The notes beneath the pieces were generated by a model. That model ran no database searches and was not told where the DNA came from. It worked only from the letters and a program-made list of their open reading frames with translations. The translations under genes and the position numbers were made by a program. 64,000 nt of DNA, taken from Actinomycetota bacterium. Its GTDB lineage: Bacteria > Actinomycetota > Actinomycetes > S36-B12. The stretch covers positions 1 to 64,000 of the forward strand of contig VGCC01000006.1 of assembly GCA_016870195.1 (NCBI GenBank). The letters run 5' to 3'. Positions 58,896-64,000 of the stretch are shown here, piece by piece. How positions within the stretch are numbered: the stretch's first letter is position 1; each line of letters opens with the position of its first letter.

Positions 58896-60188
58896 GTGGC
58901 TGAGAACCGTCCCATCACCGTCGCACTCCTGGGTGCAGGCACGGTGGGGTCGTCCGTTGCCTCCCTCTTGGCCGAGAACTCCGAGGACTTCGCGCAGCGG
59001 ATAGGCGCGCCCGTCCACCTGACCGGGGTGGCGGTCCGCGACGCAGGACGCGCACGTCCGGGACTCGACCCCTCGCTCCTGACCGACGACGTGCTCGGGC
59101 TCGCGGCATCCGGTGCAGACGTTGTCGTCGAGGTGATGGGCGGGATCGAACCGGCGCGGACGGCGATCCTCGCGGCGATGGCTGCGGGCTCGAGCGTGGT
59201 GACAGCGAACAAGGCGTTGCTCGCCGAGGACGGAGCATCGCTGTATCGGGCGGCGGCCGAGCACGGCGTCGACCTCTATTTCGAGGCGTCAGTGGCGGGG
59301 GCCATCCCCCTGCTCAGGCCGCTGCGTGAATCCCTTGCCGGAGACCGAGTCCTTTCCGTGATGGGCATAGTCAATGGCACGACGAACTTCATGCTGACGA
59401 AGATGGACGAAGCCGGCGCCGACTACGACGACGTCTTCGCCGAGGCGGAGGCTCTGGGGTACCTCGAAGCGGATCCCACCCTCGATGTCGGAGGTCATGA
59501 TGCGGCGGCCAAGGCCGCGATCCTTGCGGAGCTTGCGTTCCATACGCGCGTGACGATCGACGACGTGCACGTGGAGGGGATCACGGACGTCACCGCGGAG
59601 GACATGCGTGCTGCCCGCGCTATGGGCTTCGTCATCAAGTTGGTGGCGGTCGCTGAGCGCGTTGGCGAGGGAATCGTCGTGCGCGTGCATCCGGCGATGA
59701 TCCCGCGTGACCACCCCTTGGCAAGTGTTCGAGGGGCGTTCAATGCCGTCTTCGTCGAAGCGGAAGCCGCCGGGGAAATGATGTTCTACGGACGCGGTGC
59801 CGGTGGCAATCCGACCGCGAGCGCCGTACTCGGGGATGTCGTTGCGGCTGCGCGCAATCGGCGCGCAGGTGGACTCGGACCGGGGGAGAGCACGTATCTC
59901 AATCTGCCCATCCTCGACATCGGGTCGGCACATACCCGCTACTACGTGAACCTCGATGTCGCTGACCGCCCCGGTGTCCTCGCATCGATCGCGAACGCCT
60001 TCGCGGAGCACGGGGTCAGCATCCAGGTCGTCCGCCAGGACGGCCACGGTGCGGAAGCAGGACTCATCGTCCGCACCCACCGCGCCAGCGATGCCGCCCT
60101 ACAGGCGACAGTGCAGTCACTTCGGGAGCTCGACACCGTCAAGCGTGTTGTCGGCGTCATGCGCGTCGAGGGCGAGGCGGGCGACTGA
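58896..60188 (+). CDS. hom: Homoserine dehydrogenase
   Basis: 430-residue NAD(P)-dependent enzyme making homoserine, branch point to threonine and methionine. [13 protein letters not shown] near residue 13 is the cofactor loop, [13 protein letters not shown] and [12 protein letters not shown] are conserved, and [16 protein letters not shown] is the substrate motif. A C-terminal ACT domain (from about residue 350) gives threonine feedback control. GAGGAG 8 nt before GTG 58896 sets the start. Its TGA overlaps the thrC ATG by 1 nt. Confidence 0.95.
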   Translation: MAENRPITVALLGAGTVGSSVASLLAENSEDFAQRIGAPVHLTGVAVRDAGRARPGLDPSLLTDDVLGLAASGADVVVEVMGGIEPARTAILAAMAAGSSVVTANKALLAEDGASLYRAAAEHGVDLYFEASVAGAIPLLRPLRESLAGDRVLSVMGIVNGTTNFMLTKMDEAGADYDDVFAEAEALGYLEADPTLDVGGHDAAAKAAILAELAFHTRVTIDDVHVEGITDVTAEDMRAARAMGFVIKLVAVAERVGEGIVVRVHPAMIPRDHPLASVRGAFNAVFVEAEAAGEMMFYGRGAGGNPTASAVLGDVVAAARNRRAGGLGPGESTYLNLPILDIGSAHTRYYVNLDVADRPGVLASIANAFAEHGVSIQVVRQDGHGAEAGLIVRTHRASDAALQATVQSLRELDTVKRVVGVMRVEGEAGD

Positions 60189-61243
60189 TGGCCCAGCAGT
60201 GGCGCGGGGTGATCGAGGAGTACCGCGAGCGTCTGCCCGTGGGTCCGGCGACCCCCGTGGTGACCTTGCGGGAGGGCGGAACGCCTCTCGTCTATGCATG
60301 CACAGTCAGCGAACTCACCGGGTGCGAGGTGTGGCTGAAGTTCGAGGGCGCGAATCCCACCGGATCCTTCAAGGACCGGGGAATGACGATGGCGATCAGC
60401 AAGGCGGCGGAGGCGGGGGCCAAGGCCGTCATCTGCGCATCGACCGGGAACACGTCAGCAAGTGCCGCGGCGTACGCGGCGAAAGCCTCCATGGTGAGTG
60501 GTGTGCTGATCCCACAGGGCAAGATCGCCATGGGCAAGTTGGCGCAAGCGATCATCCACGGTGCCAAGATCCTGCAGATCGAAGGGAATTTCGATCAGTG
60601 CCTCGTCGTGGCCCGGGAACTCTCAGAGTCCTATCCGATCGAGCTGGTTAACAGCGTGAATCCGGTTCGGATCGAAGGCCAAAAGACTGCAGCATTCGAA
60701 GTCGTTGATCTTCTCGGATTCGCGCCGGACATCCACTGTCTCCCCGTAGGTAATGCCGGAAACGTCACGGCGTACTGGCGCGGGTACCGCGAGTACCACG
60801 CGGACGGCATCTCGGTTCTGCCGCGCATGTGGGGATTCCAGGCCGCGGGAGCTGCGCCCTTGGTGCATGGCGAACCGGTGGCGCATCCCGAGACGATCGC
60901 CACCGCCATCCGCATCGGCAATCCCGCTTCCTGGGATCAGGCGATCGCCGCACGCGATGAGTCGGGGGGTCTCATCGACATGGTCACCGACGAGCAGATC
61001 CTGGCTGCGTACCGCCTACTCGCAGAGCGGGAGGGGGTGTTCTGCGAGCCCTCGAGTGCGGCGAGCGTGGCGGGCCTGCTGCTGATGAAGGAGACCGGGC
61101 GTCTCGACCGGGGTCAACGAATCGTGTGCACGCTCACCGGCCATGGGCTGAAGGATCCGCAGTGGGCCCTCGACGGCGCACCTGACCCCATCGTTGTCGC
61201 ACCGCGCGCGGAGGCCGCAGCCCAGGCGTTGGGGTTGTCATGA
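60188..61243 (+). CDS. thrC: Threonine synthase (canonical)
   Basis: 351-residue PLP enzyme converting O-phosphohomoserine to threonine. The PLP Lys is Lys62 in GSFKDRGMT, and [18 protein letters not shown] is the phosphate loop. It lies between hom and thrB, the classical operon order, and has no zinc ribbon, unlike the SAM-regulated paralogue at 33599. Length is standard for the short class. Threonine production is secure here. Confidence 0.94.
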   Translation: MAQQWRGVIEEYRERLPVGPATPVVTLREGGTPLVYACTVSELTGCEVWLKFEGANPTGSFKDRGMTMAISKAAEAGAKAVICASTGNTSASAAAYAAKASMVSGVLIPQGKIAMGKLAQAIIHGAKILQIEGNFDQCLVVARELSESYPIELVNSVNPVRIEGQKTAAFEVVDLLGFAPDIHCLPVGNAGNVTAYWRGYREYHADGISVLPRMWGFQAAGAAPLVHGEPVAHPETIATAIRIGNPASWDQAIAARDESGGLIDMVTDEQILAAYRLLAEREGVFCEPSSAASVAGLLLMKETGRLDRGQRIVCTLTGHGLKDPQWALDGAPDPIVVAPRAEAAAQALGLS

Positions 61244-62163
61244 CGGTGACCTTCACCCGCGAGCCCGTGCGGATCGTGGTTCCGGCGAGCAGCGCCAACC
61301 TCGGTCCGGGCTTCGATTGTTTGGGCATGGCCCTCGCGTTCTTCGACGAGTTGGTCGCGATGGTCTCCGAGGATGACGGCGTCCTGGTCGAAGTCGCCGG
61401 CGAGGGTGCGGATGATGTCCCACGCGACGAATCCCATCTCGTCGTGCGCGCCATGCGACTGCTGTTCGACCACGTCGGCGCACACCCGTCCGGATTCGTG
61501 CTGCGGTGTCGGAATTCCATCCCACACCGCCGCGGCCTCGGATCCTCGGCCGCCGCGATCATGGGCGGCCTCGCCCTCGCCCGAGCCCTCATCGACGGGG
61601 GAGTCGAACGATTCAGTGACGAAGACCTGCTCACTCTCGCGCTTCCGCTCGAATCACACCCGGACAACCTCTCGGCCGCGCTCCTCGGAGGATTCACGGT
61701 CGGGTGGATCCGCGACGGTGGTGCGCATGCCGTACAGATGCCCGTCCATCCCGGCATTCGACCGATCGTTGCGATCCCGCCACATCGCATGGCGACCACC
61801 ACTGCGCGGAAGGCCCTTCCCGCACAGGTGGCTCTAGACGACGTGATCTTCAACCTCTCCCGGGCAGGGCTGATGGCCCACGCACTGCGCGAACGACCTG
61901 ATCTCCTCCTTGATGCCACTGAGGACGCACTCCATCAACGTGCTCGGTCCGGCATCTACCCAGAGTCGATGGATCTCGTCGATGCGTTGCGCGGACGTGG
62001 ATTCCCGGCACTCGTCTCCGGCGCCGGACCGTCCGTCATGGTGCTCGGTCATGAGGCCGCGCATAGCGTCGATGCGGTATCCGCACTCGCTCCCGCAGGA
62101 TGGGAGGTTGTGTCGGTTCCGATATCCCCACGTGGCGCCACGATCGTTCCCCTCCACCCCTAG
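61240..62163 (+). CDS. thrB: Homoserine kinase
   Basis: 307-residue GHMP-family kinase. The phosphate loop is [20 protein letters not shown] near residue 90, and [22 protein letters not shown] opens the fold. It supplies O-phosphohomoserine to ThrC, and by the present hypothesis to the SAM-regulated homologue. ATG 61240 overlaps the thrC stop by 4 nt. Standard length. Confidence 0.95.
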   Translation: MTVTFTREPVRIVVPASSANLGPGFDCLGMALAFFDELVAMVSEDDGVLVEVAGEGADDVPRDESHLVVRAMRLLFDHVGAHPSGFVLRCRNSIPHRRGLGSSAAAIMGGLALARALIDGGVERFSDEDLLTLALPLESHPDNLSAALLGGFTVGWIRDGGAHAVQMPVHPGIRPIVAIPPHRMATTTARKALPAQVALDDVIFNLSRAGLMAHALRERPDLLLDATEDALHQRARSGIYPESMDLVDALRGRGFPALVSGAGPSVMVLGHEAAHSVDAVSALAPAGWEVVSVPISPRGATIVPLHP

Positions 62164-62185
62164 CGGGATCAGCGGGGGCACGTGT

Positions 62186-62312
62186 TAGGCTGACATCACT
62201 TCGGCAGCTGGCATTGGTCCGGCTTCCCAACGATCCGAATTCCCCGTAGGACATCTGATCGCCACTGCTTCGTGACCGAAGTTCCATTTCAGGATTCCCG
62301 TTAGGACACCAC
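62186..62312 (+). promoter_or_regulatory. rho promoter and leader
   Basis: TAGGCT (62186-62191) would be the -10, with transcription starting near 62198. The leader begins ACTTCGG (62198-62204), which is the exact complement of CCGAAGT (62276-62282). A near-repeat is present: AATTCCCCGTAGGACATC (62238-62255) and GATTCCCGTTAGGACACC (62293-62310), the second ending 2 nt before the GTG. Rho is autoregulated in many bacteria, and these features may form the control structure. Confidence 0.45.
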
Positions 62313-63971
62313 GTGACAGAAACAGCAACGAGCGCCAGCACGTCCAATGGCCTCTCCAGCATGCTGCTCCCCGAACTCAAGCAATTGGCCCAGCAACTGG
62401 GAATCGCCGGGTCGAGTGCCATGCGCAAGGGTGAGTTGATCACCGCGATCCAGGACCGACAGAAGGCAGCGGGCAGCCCGCGCCGTGCAGCCCGCCGCGA
62501 CGCCGGCCCCGCCGAGCAGGGCGACGCGCCACGCGAGGAGCGTTCGGACGAGAGGCGGGATGACCGCACCGAGGGGCGCCGTGAGGAACGTCGGGACGAC
62601 CGGCGTAACGACCAGCGGGATGACCGGCGCGATGATCGGCGCGATGATCGCCGTAACGATCAGCGCGACGACCGCGGACCCCGCAACGGCGGCGATGACC
62701 GTGGCGACGATTTCGACGGTGGCCGTCGCGGACGGCGCCGTGGGCGCGATCGCTTCCGGGACCGGCGAGATCGCCGCGGCGGAGGTGGAGGCTTCCAGGA
62801 GTCAGAGCCCGAGGTCAGCGAGGATGACGTGCTGCTGCCCGTCGCGGGCATCCTCGACATCATGGACAACTACGCCTTCGTCCGTACGAGCGGTTACCTC
62901 CCCGGGCCGAACGACGTCTACGTCTCGTTGGCCCTGGTGCGCAAACACGGACTTCGCAAGGGCGACGCGATCACCGGGCAGGTGCGTCAACCGCGTGATG
63001 GTGAGCGCCGAGAGAAGTTCAACCCGTTGGTGCGCATCGAGTCGGTCAACGGGAGCGATGTGGAGTCGGCGCGCTCACGCCCCGAGTTCTCCAAGCTCAC
63101 TCCGCTCTACCCGCAGGATCGGCTGCGCTTGGAGACCAGTCCCAACAACGTGACCACGCGGGTGATCGACCTCGTGGCTCCAATCGGCAAGGGTCAGCGC
63201 GGCCTCATCGTCTCCCCGCCCAAGGCGGGCAAGACCATGGTGCTCCAGGCGATAGCCAACGCGATCACCGAGAACAACCCGGAAGTCCACCTCATGGTGG
63301 TGCTCGTCGACGAGCGCCCGGAGGAAGTCACCGATATGCAGCGATCGGTCAAGGGTGAGGTCATCGCCTCGACGTTCGATCGTCCGGCGGAGGATCACAC
63401 GATCATCGCGGAACTCTCCATCGAGCGCGCCAAGCGACTCGTGGAGTTGGGTCACGACGTCGTCGTCCTGCTCGACTCGATGACGCGCCTGGGACGTGCC
63501 TACAACCTGGCGGCCCCCGCGTCGGGACGCATCCTGTCCGGCGGTGTCGACTCCACAGCGCTGTATCCGCCCAAGAAGTTCTTCGGTGCCGCCCGCAATA
63601 TCGAGAATGGCGGCTCGCTGACCATCCTCGCCACGGCGCTCGTCGAGACCGGCTCGCGCATGGACGAAGTGATCTTCGAGGAGTTCAAGGGCACCGGCAA
63701 CATGGAGTTGAAGTTGGATCGACGTCTGGCCGACAAGCGCATATTCCCTGCCGTCGACGTCGATGCCTCCGGCACCCGTAAGGAGGAACTCCTCATGTCC
63801 GCCGAGGAGTTGAAGATCGTCTGGAAGCTGCGCCGGGTGCTGCACGCCCTTGATCAGCAGCAGTCGATCGAACTCCTCCTCACCAAGCTCCGCGAGACGG
63901 AGAACAACTACGACTTCCTGCTCCAAGTCCAGAAGACGACCCCGTCCGCTCCCGGGTCGTCCGACGACTAG
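62313..63971 (+). CDS. rho: Transcription termination factor Rho
   Basis: 552-residue hexameric RNA-dependent ATPase. Residues 10-50 form the Rho_N domain (LLPELKQLAQQLGIAGSSAMRKGELI). Residues about 60-160 are an Arg/Asp/Gly-rich low-complexity insertion typical of actinobacterial Rho. The cold-shock-like RNA-binding domain holds VAGILDIMDNYAFVRTSGYLPGPNDVYVS. The Walker A is SPPKAGKT near residue 303, followed by EVHLMVVLVDERPEEVTDM. GTG 62313 gives VTETATSAS. Ends with LQVQKTTPSAPGSSDD. Confidence 0.95.
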   Translation: MTETATSASTSNGLSSMLLPELKQLAQQLGIAGSSAMRKGELITAIQDRQKAAGSPRRAARRDAGPAEQGDAPREERSDERRDDRTEGRREERRDDRRNDQRDDRRDDRRDDRRNDQRDDRGPRNGGDDRGDDFDGGRRGRRRGRDRFRDRRDRRGGGGGFQESEPEVSEDDVLLPVAGILDIMDNYAFVRTSGYLPGPNDVYVSLALVRKHGLRKGDAITGQVRQPRDGERREKFNPLVRIESVNGSDVESARSRPEFSKLTPLYPQDRLRLETSPNNVTTRVIDLVAPIGKGQRGLIVSPPKAGKTMVLQAIANAITENNPEVHLMVVLVDERPEEVTDMQRSVKGEVIASTFDRPAEDHTIIAELSIERAKRLVELGHDVVVLLDSMTRLGRAYNLAAPASGRILSGGVDSTALYPPKKFFGAARNIENGGSLTILATALVETGSRMDEVIFEEFKGTGNMELKLDRRLADKRIFPAVDVDASGTRKEELLMSAEELKIVWKLRRVLHALDQQQSIELLLTKLRETENNYDFLLQVQKTTPSAPGSSDD

Positions 63972-63983
63972 GGGAGAGGAGCC

Positions 63984-63998
63984 CCCGCCGACGGCGGG
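63984..63998 (+). terminator. Short hairpin after rho
   Basis: CCCGCC (63984-63989) and GGCGGG (63993-63998) pair across GAC, 12 nt after the rho stop, close to the window edge. It may be the rho terminator or part of an rpmE leader that lies beyond the window. Confidence 0.5.
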
Positions 63999-64000
63999 TG

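Noticed and set aside
62570..62700. Repeats CGCGATGATCGG-type as a CRISPR array.
   Set aside because: They encode the Arg/Asp-rich insertion of Rho and have no spacers.

Overview
The window is a gene-dense, GC-rich chromosomal segment of an actinobacterium (Actinomycetota). The placement rests on whiB1 with WhiB1-spaced cysteines, a Kgd-type 2-oxoglutarate enzyme with a DUF6104 neighbour, sodN/sodX nickel superoxide dismutase, a fused FbiC (cofactor F420), mycofactocin genes, a SigF/RsbW-type pair, and a Rho with a long Arg/Asp-rich insertion. No genus is assigned. The combination would fit a free-living, aerobic, aquatic or soil, possibly uncultivated, lineage. Many genes look leaderless: a TAnnnT -10 element lies 5-7 nt before an ATG/GTG start with no Shine-Dalgarno. 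Neighbouring genes often overlap by 1-4 nt, and convergent genes often overlap at their 3' ends.

Layout. 1-7.2 kb: end of a mycofactocin cluster (mftC cut by the window edge, mftD, mftE), then a VOC protein and an operon of two Gfo/Idh/MocA oxidoreductases, a 2-hydroxyacid dehydrogenase and a Nudix hydrolase. 7.2-13.2 kb: a promoter region with an eight-unit, ~11-bp-period repeat array, a 59-residue membrane protein, a PDZ/Lon-type protease, a large UPF0182 membrane protein and a secreted AA10 LPMO. 13.2-16.8 kb: initiator tRNA with an apparent 202-bp duplication/insertion at its 3' end, an MFS exporter, and a DUF2252 gene split by one in-frame TAG. 16.9-22.6 kb: an alpha/beta-hydrolase/ABC-ATPase fusion, its permease, a GMC oxidoreductase with a cysteine cluster, and xthA. 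22.6-28.8 kb: a small unknown protein, then fbiC-AA_synth-EthD-P450 in overlapping tandem, a hisN-like phosphatase and a DUF2231 protein.

28.7-40.4 kb: aroA-rsgA, SRAP protein, biotinyl protein, PdtaS-like kinase, a SAM-I riboswitch controlling a threonine-synthase-like enzyme plus a diglycine-ended sulfur-carrier-like protein, whiB1 with two CRP-like sites, a lipid kinase-like gene, GNAT-rsbW-sigF, sodN/sodX and an MDR reductase. 40.4-55.7 kb: DUF6104/kgd, SDR, L,D-transpeptidase, thioesterase, lytic transglycosylase, a dynamin-like GTPase, PAC2, a secreted peptidase, a candidate structured RNA, tgt plus a queuosine-precursor transporter, tRNA-Arg(CCG), YihY and a cold-shock gene. 55.8-64 kb: argS-lysA-hom-thrC-thrB-rho, the aspartate-family and translation/termination block.

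How the parts relate. A canonical thrC sits in hom-thrC-thrB, so the SAM-regulated ThrC-like enzyme next to a diglycine-ended carrier is better read as a methionine/homocysteine-forming enzyme. FbiC and MftC-E imply F420- and mycofactocin-dependent redox chemistry, for which the P450, GMC, SDR and MDR enzymes are possible but unproven partners.
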